Shown here one piece after another: positions 33,270-44,800 of a stretch of DNA of 64,000 bases. The stretch is taken from contig NC_068566.1 of assembly GCF_025698545.1 (NCBI RefSeq), positions 47,967,192 through 48,031,191 on the forward strand, in the 5' to 3' direction. A program made the translations under genes and the position numbers. Position 1 is the first letter of the stretch. Every line of letters begins with the position of its first letter. The stretch comes from Gossypium raimondii. Lineage: Eukaryota; Streptophyta; Magnoliopsida; Malvales; Malvaceae. The notes under the pieces are model-generated. The model saw only the letters and a program-made list of their open reading frames with translations, was not told the origin of the DNA and ran no database searches.

Positions 33270-34878
33270 CTACTCCAACATTTCTTTCCAATAGGATCCA
33301 CCATCAGCTTCATCATCTTCCATGATCAACTTCTCCCAAGCTTCATAAATGGTGGAATCTGTTTCATTATTGCCCTTGTTTTCCATTGTTGAATTACTCT
33401 CTGGTGATATTGAAACTAACCCAGGAAGTACTGGATTTTCTCTTTGTTCAAAGGAACTGCTCAAACCCCATTGGTCACTTGTTTGAGGGACTACACCAGC
33501 AATAAAACCATTGTTTGGGATACTTTGAGGTATTGGGTTAGTGTTTTCTTGTAATGCAAGAAACCCATCACTCTCAACATTTGCAGCCTCATTAGTGTTC
33601 ATGATTTGCATTAGGTTTTGAAACAATTGAGCTTGGGCTAGTTGAGCTGCATCAGCTTGGAGTTTAAAAGCAGCATCTAAAGGGTTCATCATGTTACCCA
33701 ATTGTGCAACACAAAGCAATTGTGATACGTTCAAAAGATGATCGAGGTCAGTTCTTGGCTTATGGGTATGAGGATCAATCCCTAAGTTCAATAGCTTCCT
33801 CCTAATACGCGTGTTCCAAAAATTCTTTATCTCATTATCTGTTCTCCCTGGTAGATGTGCAGCAATCTTAGACCACCTGCGACAAAAACAAGTCAAATCG
33901 TAGATATATTGAAGACAGTAAAAGTATCATGCAAGCCCTAAATTAGTAGTCAGATTGTATTTTACCCCTATACTACGAGCAAACTGATCATTTTTATTAA
34001 AAATTTCATTCATTTTTACTATTAAAATTGGCGGGTAGCTAAAGAAATATCCAAACAGCTCATCTGCACCTCATGCCGACGTACAATGGCCGGATTTTTA
34101 ACAATAAAAATGGATGAAATTTTTAATAAAAAAACCAGTTTACTTTTTAATTTAACATATAAGGATTAATTTGTCCATTTTTTGAGTAGTACAAAGGCCT
34201 CCGTAGTACTTTTATCATGGAAATCAAGTTCCAACATCAAATCATAAATATATCAAAAATCATAAAAGTACCATAGAAGCCCTTGTATTAGGAGTCAAAT
34301 TACATTTTACCCCTTTACTCAAAAAATTAACATATTAGTCCCTGTACGTTACTTAAAAGAACAAATTGATCCTTCTTGTTAAAAATTCCACTCATTTCTA
34401 CTGTTAAAACTGGCATGGCGTGCCACGTGTACCTCAAGCTTATGTAAATCACCAATTTTCAATAATAAAAATGGATAAAATTTGTAATAAACAGGACCAA
34501 TTTGCTTTTTATTCTAAGACTAATCTACCTATTTGTTAAGTAAAGGCAACAAAACAATCAACTCTCATAGAAAATCTATTGAACCAAATGGTAAAAAGTT
34601 TGATCACCGTACTTGTTCCCGAGGACCGAATGAAGGTTAATAATAAGCCTTTCTTCTTCTTCACCGAACTTCCCTCTCTTAATATCAGGTCTCAAATAAT
34701 TAGTCCACCTTAACCTACAACTTTTGCCACACCTATTCAACCCTGCTTGCTTTGGAACAATCCTCCAGCTTCCATGGCCATTTTTGTTAATGTAATCCAC
34801 TAGTTTCTGATCTTCCTCTGCTGTCCATGGCCCTTTTTTCACATTAGCATCATCAGCACAAGATGGAGACCTACCCAT
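33270..34878 (-). CDS. R2R3-MYB transcription factor, 2 exons
   Basis: Nuclear DNA-binding regulator of 290 residues. Exons 34613-34878 and 33270-33876. R2 spans about 14-64 with Trp18, Trp38, Trp58. R3 spans about 67-115 with Phe71, Trp90, Trp109, the usual plant pattern. Helix residues [19 protein letters not shown] and [13 protein letters not shown] are intact. The bHLH-interaction motif of anthocyanin-type MYBs is absent. C-terminal blocks [22 protein letters not shown] and [20 protein letters not shown] recall the suberin-associated MYB9/107 and MYB53/92/93 group; this subgroup call is tentative. Oddities: only the second of the two conserved R2R3 introns is present, the usual SPCCDE is SPSCADDA, and R3 ends with RIRRKL rather than HLKKKL. 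The C-terminal acidic segment may be an activation domain. Confidence 0.94.
33915..34220. mobile_element. family A MITE, copy 1 of a pair in the MYB intron
   Basis: Left 'agtaaaagtatcatgcaagccc', right 'acaaaggcctccgtagtactttta'; hairpin arms 'aaaatttcattcatttttac' and 'aaaaatggatgaaattttta'. In the intron 33877-34612. Confidence 0.75.
34262..34570. mobile_element. family A MITE, copy 2 of a pair in the MYB intron
   Basis: Left 'ataaaagtaccatagaagcccttgtattaggagtcaaattacattttacccc'; right arm 'aaaatggataaaatttgtaataaacaggacc' and a decayed terminus. It lies 40 bases from copy 1; the two fill about 85% of the intron. Confidence 0.7.
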
Positions 34879-34975
34879 TGTTAAAATATCAAGGGTTTGC
34901 TTATGAACAAAGGAAAATAAGGGTTTTCCAATTTTGTATATGGTGATTTGGTGAAGGAGACAAGAATGAAGGTGG

Positions 34976-34983
34976 TTTTTATA
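34976..34983 (-). promoter_or_regulatory. TATA box of the MYB gene
   Basis: Minus-strand TATAAAAA preceded by CC, about 100 bases upstream of the ATG. A good match to plant TATA boxes. Confidence 0.55.
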
Positions 34984-35861
34984 GGCTGCATGGGGCTGTG
35001 TGATTTCAAACTATTGATGTCATTTAACATTCTTTTTGTTGTATTATAATATTATTACAAGTTTTCCCAGGGAAGTAACGTGGCAGCTCATATGATTATT
35101 ATTTTATGTAGTGCTTTTTTGGGATGATGAACCCTATAACAAGGGTTAGGTAAATTGGATTACAAGATTGTAATTTATTTGAACGATGAAATTGGTTGAA
35201 TTTTTATCAAGCACGTGATATTGGAAGCCTAGGGACTTGTTTTTGGTCAACAACAAAACTTTAGCTTAATTTTTTTCGATTCATAATTATCCTATTGTTG
35301 TCTCTAAATTAAATTTGAAATTGCATCATATAATATAAAGTTGACAATTATGAGCTGCAAATTAAAATTATATTGGGTCAACACTTTGTGATATGGCAGT
35401 TGAAGCATAATAGTTTTACTATTCGTCTCATAAATAACTTCTTAATTCGTAATTAGTTGAATGCGCAATGTTATATATGAATTTTGATTTTATATATGAA
35501 ATATTAATTTAATTTAATTTTTAAAATTACTAACATAATTATCAATATAGCACCATTTTAAGTATACGTATTGCAATGCAAATAAGTATACATATCTAAT
35601 GTAAAATTAAATTGATATATTTATACCTTTAAATTTGTATAGTTGAATCAAAATTAAAGTTTCATGCATATATTTGAACCGCAATAAAGTTTTATATGTA
35701 TAATTGCACTAAATTAAAGTTTATGTATTAAATTGCACAACAATCTAAAGTTCATGTGTAGTTTTAAGATTTATCTAGTAAAATAGGAAAGTATTTGGGT
35801 ATAGTTCTTCAATCAATATTGTAGAAGAAGGAATTTTTCATCAATCAGAACTCATCGTCAG

Positions 35862-36160
35862 TGGCAAAATTAGGGGTGCTAGCAGGGGCTCCGCTGCCCC
35901 TAAAATGAAATTTTTTTCATATGACCCCTTTAAAATTTTTAAAATTTTAAATTAGTAAAAGTAAAATTACACTTTGACCCCTTTGAAAATATAAAAATTT
36001 GATTTAATCCTTTAAAAATTATAAAGATATAATCTATTAAAATGATAAAATTACACATTTTTTATCGTAAAAATTACAATTTAATTTTGACTCCTTAAAA
36101 AAATTTTGATTTCACCCGTGTGTTAGAGGAGTTTTGTCTCCTAGCTACAACACTAGTTGA
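35862..36160. mobile_element. family D-related repeat
   Basis: 'ggcaaaattaggggtgctagcaggggctccgctgcccc' followed by 'aaaattacactttgacccctttgaaaatataaaaatttgatttaatccttt' and 'gatttcacccgtgtg'. Same composition and order as the reversed family D copies elsewhere. Confidence 0.5.
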
Positions 36161-36407
36161 CTTTGCCTAATAGCTAAAATTTGGATAAAACCTGACTTGA
36201 CACATTTTTATCCAAAATTGCACGACCCTTTGTTTCATGGACTCCGATACTTTTATATGGACCTCTATGATGCTAAAACATGATGACAACAAATCAAGTA
36301 AGGATCAAATTAAAATCTGCAATCCAAAATTTCTTTTGTTAGAAAATCGGATCATATTGACTTTCGAATATTAAGGAGATCTCAAACTTTATCTCAACCA
36401 TCGTGAA

Positions 36408-36566
36408 GATAATTGAAAATTATTTTATGTGGCTAATTATGTGGGAATACGATTATAATTGATTGTAACTCAAGATAATTGAATACCTCAACTATTATAA
36501 AGGTAATTGAAAACCTTTTTATGTGGTTAATTATGTGAAAATGTGATTGCAATTGATTGTAACTTA
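36408..36566. repeat. imperfect tandem duplication, period about 91 bases
   Basis: 'aagataattgaaaattattttatgtggctaattatgtggg...gattgtaact' recurs as 'aaggtaattgaaaacctttttatgtggttaattatgtgaa...gattgtaact'. Non-coding. Confidence 0.65.
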
Positions 36567-39129
36567 TCAAATTAAACGACTTGTAAATATGCACGACTTG
36601 TATTAGGTTAGTTGAGTACATAAATTGTAATGGTTTACACCAAAGCTTTTAAGGGAAACTCTTAGAGAAGAGTAATCCAGTTCAGAGTATAAAAGTAAGG
36701 TTGTTATTGATGAGTGAAGGTAAGATCCCACAGACATTTGCACAAACAAGTTCTTGGCGTCCATCTCTGATTTTACTTGCAGTAATCACCTGGTCTAGTT
36801 GCAACTTACTAGACATGTATATCTAGCTAGCAGAATTAACTAACTCTAAATAATTGTTGTTTATTTCTAATTAAATTAAATAAGAACTCTCTTTTAGTTA
36901 ACTAATACTATAACCTCCAAACCATGTAACGCAGATGCACAAGTTTAGAAATTTAGAAATCAAAGCATAAGGAGAAGACGATGAAGCTAGAAGTTCTCTC
37001 TAAAATTTCGATAATCGAAAAACTCGAAAAAATTTAGAGAATTACTCTCTAATTATGTTCAGCTAATGGACAAGATCAAAGCTCTATTATCATCACAAAA
37101 ATCTGGTCACTAAAGTAGGAAAAAGTTTCATATGATTTGGTCATTGTGTATGTCATGAGTGGAGGCAATGACATGGAATTCTAAGCAGCTTCCTTATCAG
37201 TCAGCAGTTGTGTCAATTTCCAACAAATATTGACATCATTTGCATCAATTAATTTTATGTTCAATGTTGAATGTTCATATAATTTAATTAATCCCCCAAA
37301 CAGACCGCACCCTAATATTATTAATTTCATCTAATTCTTTTTATTGGTAGATCACCCAATTAACAAAGCAGCCTTTCTTTTTTGTAAATTTTAAATTAAT
37401 TCCAGTCTGGCATTCTTCAAGCAAGTTTTGACTTTGAAATTACAGTATATATTTATGAATGTATATATACATTATTTTATGGACCTTTCTCATGCATCAT
37501 TTGTAGTCCATTTTAATTATTTAATGATATTTTAGTAATTTTTTCCATGTTATTGATATATAATTTTAGTAAGTTTTTACTTTGAATCCGAACTCAAACC
37601 CTAAACTTGAGTTCGAATTTAAGGTTCAGGTAAAAATTTACCAAAATTATGTGTTAATGACATTAAAAAATTATTAAAATACCATTAAATCATTAAAAAG
37701 GACCATAAATAATATGGTAAAATGGTGCATAAAATATTTCTTGTAAACATTAAAGATTTCACATTTGACTTGTTATGGATTAATTAATTAATTAATTAGT
37801 CAAATTAAATCCATTTCTAACATCAAAACAACCAAACATTTACCAACCCTTTAAAATAAAAAATAAAAAAATAAAAACTATGGGTAGCACAAGGTGAATG
37901 AAACTCTTGAACTGCAAATTTTACTAAATTAATTCTCGACAATAGTATTTTTATCTTAAAATTAAGTATAGATTATAATTAGATTGTCTGATAAATGTAA
38001 TTTTAAAAATTTAAATGCAAATTATTTAAAGGATAATGTTAAAAATAATTGAAAAAAGTATATATTAAAGTTATAAGTAGCTTTTTATCTACTAATCATT
38101 TTTCGAGTTTTTTCGTTGAAAAATTCTATCATTTGCTTTTTATGTTGAGTTATCAATTAATGTACTTAAAAATTATATTATTTAAAATATTAATTTTCAG
38201 TTGATTTAATTTTTCAATGAGTTATCAAACAGGGACTAAATTAATATATTGTTTTAATAAATTGTTTAAATTTTATATAAAAATTCTATTAAACATGAAA
38301 CTCGTCTTTTATAAATGAAATTGCATTTGTAAATTTTATTAAAGACATGATTTAAATCTTAAAATTTTGTTATGAGTGTATCATCTCTTTGTAACATCAA
38401 AAAAATTAAAACAAATGAGATTGTTATTGAAACGTTACATACCGACCGAAACAATCGAAATCGACTATGCTGTTGAAGATTAGATTAGATATAAATGTTT
38501 GACTTTACACAAATCAAAAAGTCAATGAGAAAATATAGACTAAGATGTGCTTGTTTTTATTTTTTTATTTTTAATTCAAACTTTCTTAGCCCATAATATT
38601 CTTGTTTGACAAGTCAATTAAATTAAATAATTAATATGAAATTAACACTTAGAAAAATATTAACACATAAAGTTTAGGACAGTTTGCTTTTGTTATCAAA
38701 CATTGGACTACAATGATTAAACGACAAGAAGAAAAGAACAGTCAACTCTGAACAAGAAACTGAAAAACAATGGTCTAAATTGCTGTCTCAAATTCGTTGT
38801 ACAAACATTCAATTCTTTTAATTTTCTTATACTCATTTGCAAGAAATATCCTATAATATTGTAATAAAATTACTATTTTTGCTTCACTTTCTCGTTTGAT
38901 TTTAGGATAATATAATTTTTGGCTATGGCTAATTCGATTCATTTTGATATTTATATTTTTTTTTTACTTTGGTATTTGAATTTGACAATTAAGTTCATTT
39001 TAATTCTGAATTTAAAAAATATATAAAATTCGATAACGTGACACTTTTTTATTGTGTCATATTATTACTTGAAAATTAACATTATATAAATTTTCGGTGA
39101 TGACTTGATACAATCTTAGAGTATCATAT

Positions 39130-39400
39130 ACAGTATTCTAATAACTGAACCTACAGTTGAACCAATCAGACTACTTGTTCTCGATATCGGTTTGATTGGT
39201 TCAATTGTTAGACCAACAATAATTAATTAAAAAATCATAAAATATTAAAAAAATTAAACTGGTTCAACTTTGTCCTAGTTCTTTTACCGATTTCGAGCAG
39301 TTTTTAATTCAATCAGTTCAACCCCTTTGTTTGAACCAATACATCAATCAGTTCTCAGTCCAATTGATCCGACCGACCAATCCAATCATGTTCCAAGAAC
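39130..39400. repeat. degenerate 'ccaattg' repeat, copy 2
   Basis: 'ggtttgattggttcaattgttagacca', 'aattaattaaaaaatcataaaatatt' and 'caatcagttcaacccctttgtttgaa' correspond to 31690-31990 in the same order. Confidence 0.4.
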
Positions 39401-40429
39401 ATTGGCCACATCATCAAATTTTGACCAAATCCAAGTACATTGACCAAAATTGATCTAGTTGCTAAATTCAAGTACCAAAGTAGACCTAATTGCCAAGTTT
39501 AGGGGACAAAAATTATACTATGTTGTAAATATATTGATGCCAAGGGTATAAATATAAAAAAATGATTTAATTTGGTTTTAATCCCTCTATTATATTGAAA
39601 TTTAAGAGTTAACCCTTTTTACTTTAATTTGTTATAATTTGGCCTCTCTACTTTTATAATTTATTAGTATATTCAAACTGATAACATCATTAGTTATTGT
39701 ATTTAAAGTATGGTGTAGATTTTTATTTTTATTTTACTTTTATTCAATCACATAGTCAAGGGCATGTGGAAATCCAATCAACCATATTCAACTAATTGTA
39801 AATTTATATCCCAGTTGAATGCTTGAGAATGTTTGTGTTTGTTGAGGGAATCGGCTCGCTTTCGAGAGAAGTTTTTGAAGTGTCACCGACCAAGTAGTTG
39901 ACCAGACTCTCAAACAAAGGTATTGCGTAAGGAATGTCTATGCTCGATTTTAGCCCCAGAGTTGTCTCCCGACTCTAAGGAAAGCTCAAAAAGGTTCACA
40001 GTATTTAGGGAGTGTTTAGCATACGGTCTTGATGGGGTTCGAACCCATGCCCTTACCCACTAATGCCATGGGTTCAAACCCTACCAATATAAAATAGTTG
40101 GTTTTGGTTGGTTTACTTGTCCAAACTTAAATATCTAAGACTTATATTTAGGTCAGATTAGATTTAGACAAATATAAAATATGATAATATAATATGTGTA
40201 AATTCGTCCCAAACTCGATCCAATCTTATTTGTTAACACCTTCAATCATATCCATGTTATTGGAAAAAAAATCCCACTTGTTACAATATTCTTCCATATT
40301 TATTATTATTTTCTTCATGTGAAAACAATGGCTCTAAGATGAATCCAAATTTAGTGAAAAAAAAAAGTAAAATATTTAAACAAAGCAACTGCATGACCTG
40401 TTTCTTCATTTTCTTATTGAAATTTGACA

Positions 40430-41830
40430 CTATTGTTCCAATTGCTGCTGCTGCTGAAGGTTGATTAACTTAAAGTACGGTCCATTCCGATTTTCGATTA
40501 GGCTCGAATGTGTCCCTTGCTCAATTATTCGTCCACCCTGAATGACCGATATTCGATCCGCATTTTTAATTGTCGACAGCCTATGAGCCACCATTACCGT
40601 TGTTCGGTTCCTCATTAACCGGTCAAGAGCTTGCTGCACCACGCGCTCCGACTCGACGTCGAGAGCACTAGTGGCTTCGTCGAGCAGCAAGATTTCGGGG
40701 TTCTTGAGGACAGCTCGAGCAATGGCTACTCTTTGTTTCTGACCACCCGAGAGTTGTACTCCTCGCTCGCCGACTTTTGTTGAGTAACCTTCGGGGAGGG
40801 AACTTATGAAACTATGTGCATTGGCGAGTTTAGCCGCTTCGATCACTTCAGATTCCGATGCTCCTTCTTTTCCGTATAGGATGTTTTCGTATATTGAAGT
40901 GGCGAAAAGAGCTGGTTCTTGTTGGACTAATCCGATATGTTTCCGAAGGGATTTGAGCTTTAGTTTCTTAATGTCTCTGCCTGCAACAATTTAGCAAATA
41001 AGAAACCAATAAAAATGACCGTGTCTTTAAATTTCGGAGATTTTCGGAGACAAACTTACCATCAATCATCACCTTCCCAGATGTTGGGTCGTAGAACCGA
41101 AGTATAAGAGCAAGAACTGAGCTCTTACCGGATCCGCTTTGTCCCACAAGCGCCATACTCTTCCCTGAACGAACTTTCAGATCAAAATCCTTGAATATCA
41201 CCACATCCGGTCTCGACGGATAACTAAAGTGAACACCCTTTAGCTCAATGGTACCTTCCACATTTGTTAGCTCTTCGCCAGCATCCCCAACAACCTGCGT
41301 CTTCCGGTCCATAATCTCGAACACCGATGCCACCATTTGGTTCCCTTTTAGAAGGTCCGGGACCAGTGCCAACGTTTCTCCCATGGCTAATGCCGTCACA
41401 ATCAACACCATGAACGATTTCATGACCGATTTAAAGCTAGCTAGCTCCTTCCCCATTAAAACAGAACCATACCTACAGAAATTATCAAAACCAAAAAACT
41501 TATGTGTATATGTATATGAATACTTTTATGCATATGTATGGCTAAAACTTTGATACCATAAGGCAAGGCCATAAGATGAGAAGATGAAGAACTGGGAAAT
41601 CCCATAGAATATCCCTGCAATTTGACCACGTTTAAATGAACGTTCCGAAGGCTCTATGAGCTCACGGGCATAAAGATCAAGGATCTTTTCCTCAGCGCAA
41701 AATGCAGCGACAGTTCGCATATTACTGACAGCCTCGCCGGCGATCATGTTTGCTTTTAGATATGCTTTGCTCAAGTTACCACCGTAGCCTTGCATGAATA
41801 GTTTCTGAACCATACCAAGGACAACATCAC

Positions 41831-41890
<60 letters not shown>

Positions 41891-44800
41891 AATGGTGGGA
41901 AAGGGTGTTCAAACCTCGCTAATGTGACCACTTATGATCAATGGAAATGTGGCCAAGATAATAAGTGTGATTCTCCAGTTTAAGATGAATGCAATGATGA
42001 AGGCAGCAATGACCAAGCCTACGTTTTGTATGAGAATCGATGTCCGGTCCACGACTACACCTCTTAGAAACGTGGCGTCGGTTTCGAGACGAGATGCAAG
42101 CATGGAACTTGCGTTGTTTAAGTCATCGAACCATCCAATCTCGTTCTTCAAGATGGCTGCAAATCGAAGTCATAAGAGGAAAATAAGAATCGAAACATCG
42201 TAGGAAAAGAAAAGGTTCGGTCACATATTACCTGAAAACATCCCTTCACGCACACGAAGAGTGAGTCGTTCTCCCATGATGCCAAAACATAGGTGCTCTA
42301 TTGCATGAACGATGACCGTTATGACAGCAGCACAACAAAACAGGATGGCGATCTTCTTGACTTCGTGGCACGTTGTTTCCCAGTCCATGTAATAGGCTAC
42401 GAGAGCTTGAGAAACCCCGAGAGCAAATAGAGGCATTTGAGCTCCGGCAATCAATGCGTTAACGGTACCAAAGACCCCATAATACCAGTCAGGTCCTATC
42501 ATAGAATACAATCTTCCAGGTGAAACATAAGATTGCTTCCCTGCATCGATTGCATCAGCACCAGCACGGCTAACCGAGTCCTTTTCAGAAAGAAAACTTT
42601 CACCAAAGCTCGTCCTTGTTCGGGATAATTCTCGTGAATAACTCACACTAAAAAAGAAAAGGAAACTTCTAATTAATGAACTCTTCACTATAATAGCATT
42701 CAAGAAACATGATAAGAGTGCCTGCTTTAGCATGAAAAGAACGAACAAGAAGCCCTGGATTTCACTGGTTCGGGATTTCTAACTCGCTGCACCGTAATAC
42801 AAAAAGGTCATCAAAATGATCCAATTGAAAATATACCTGAGTGGCCTACTTAAAGTAGGACCTTGTGAAGGGTAGCGTTGCAAAGGCGATGTCTCTTGAA
42901 GCTGAACGAGCGAAGAGTAAGTACTGTTCGGGTTCGAAATAAGCTCATCATGAGTACCGGTTTCGACAATCTTCCCACTTTGAACAACAGCAATCACATC
43001 TGCATTCCTAATAGTAGAAAGCCTGTGAGCTACCACCACCGTCGTTCGTCCCACCATCACACGATCAAGTGCCTCTTGCACACTCTTTTCGGATTCTGCA
43101 TCAAGGGCGCTCGTTGCTTCATCGAGTAAAAGAATAGATGGATTTTTCACTATTGCCCGAGATATCGCAATCCTTTGCTTCTGTCCACCTGATAGTTGTA
43201 TTCCTCTTTCACCAACCTGAGTCTCAAATCTATCAGGGAGATTGTTAATAAAGGCAATGGCCTCAGAAAGTTTCGCGGCACGCGTTATTTCATCGAGTGT
43301 AGCATCGTCTTTTCCGTATAGAATGTTCTCCCTAATGGTAGTAGCAAAAAGAGCAGGCTCTTGATTAACCAAACCAATTTGTTGTCTAAGCCATTTGAGG
43401 TCAAGGTCCTTGATATTATTCCCATCCAACAATATTTCTCCTGCAAGTGGCTCGTAAAACCTTTCAATTAATGATATGACCGTACTTTTCCCCGATCCAC
43501 TCCCTCCGACAAGAGCTACAATCTTTCCAGCAGGTATGTTAAGGCTGAACCTATCGAAGATGACCACATCGGGGCGAGACGGATAACTGAAAGATACATT
43601 CTTGAGCTCAATGTTCCCCTCCACTTTGCTTAGTTTACGGCCCGTTTTCGAGCTGGTTTTACTAACCGTGTTCCTTTCTATCATCTCGAATATAGGATAC
43701 GCAGCTGCCCTTGCTCGAATAAACGCAGATATGTCTGGTGCCGCTTGTCCTAATGACCTGAAACAGAACAAAAAACCAAGTAATAAACATACAAAGATCC
43801 AACCGGTAAGAATACTAAAAATTCAAGTTGCATATCAGTGTTTGTGAAATGTCCTCAATGAAGAAAAGGGACTTACAGGCCAGAAATGACAACATTAAGC
43901 ATTGTAGTGAAAGAATCCCCACCATTTGCGATGTTTTTATGAACAACAATACTTGTGAACCAAACAAGCAATGCCCACGAAACGAAAAGCACACAATGCA
44001 GTGAACCAAGGCCAAGACCCTTTGTTAACCCAGCTTTTTTACCATACGTGTATGTGTTCATCAATGCATCCTTGTATGATTTCACTGCCCTTTCTTCCCC
44101 TGCAAATGCTTGTACTGTTCTTACATTCCCAATCACCTGCAAATTCAAACAAATTATATTAAAAGCTTCAACTTTCAGCTGTGGCAGATAATATCTTGAG
44201 GGGGGGGGGGAATTGAAAAGAAATAAAAGAATTGACCTCTTCTGCAATTTCACCAGCTTTGACATATGAGTTTCGAACTCGAGCAATGAGACCAGTGGCA
44301 ACATAAGCATAAATGCCACCGGCAAGGGCTATCAATGGGACTATGGAGAGGGTTACAAGGCTGATTTGCCATACTCTAGCAAAGCCAATGCTGAAACCTG
44401 CTATGAATCTGCTTATATAATGCATGAAATTCCCAACCTGCCATCATCATCTTTCATCATCATAAACAATTCTTTTTTTGTTTGGCTGAAGAGAATATCG
44501 AGAAAGAAAATTTCAAAATACAGAGAAAATAAATCGTTTGAGATATCATCATAAACAAATTAAACCCAACAGTTTACGTTTTACATGCATGCATTTTCTT
44601 TAAGGTTTAATTATGACCCTAGTCCTTATACTCTTAGTAAGTATGAAATTTAGTCACTCTATTTTTATTTCATAGAATTTAGTCTCATCATGTATATACC
44701 ATGTATGGTTTTTGTTCGTCAGCAGGGCTCCCTAAAATGGGAAAATATTACATTGGTTTCTTTATATTTTATAAAATTATAAATTAGTAAACGGTCAAAT

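Larger units (their letters stand above)
34879..40429. other. intergenic spacer between MYB and ABCB2-like genes
   Basis: The first kilobase is the MYB promoter. Also present: a family D-type repeat (35862-36160), a roughly 90-base tandem duplication (36408-36566), the second copy of the 'ccaattg' repeat (39130-39400), and a less AT-rich patch (39830-40090) with two tRNA T-arm-like motifs. Other stretches (36900-39100) are AT-rich without recognisable structure. No gene is seen. Confidence 0.55.

Noticed and set aside
41526-41912. Open frame with a long Tyr-Thr repeat preceding KLFMQGYGG
   Set aside because: The repeat is the intronic (TATATG)10 array; a clean acceptor precedes AAA CTA TTC and family homology starts there.
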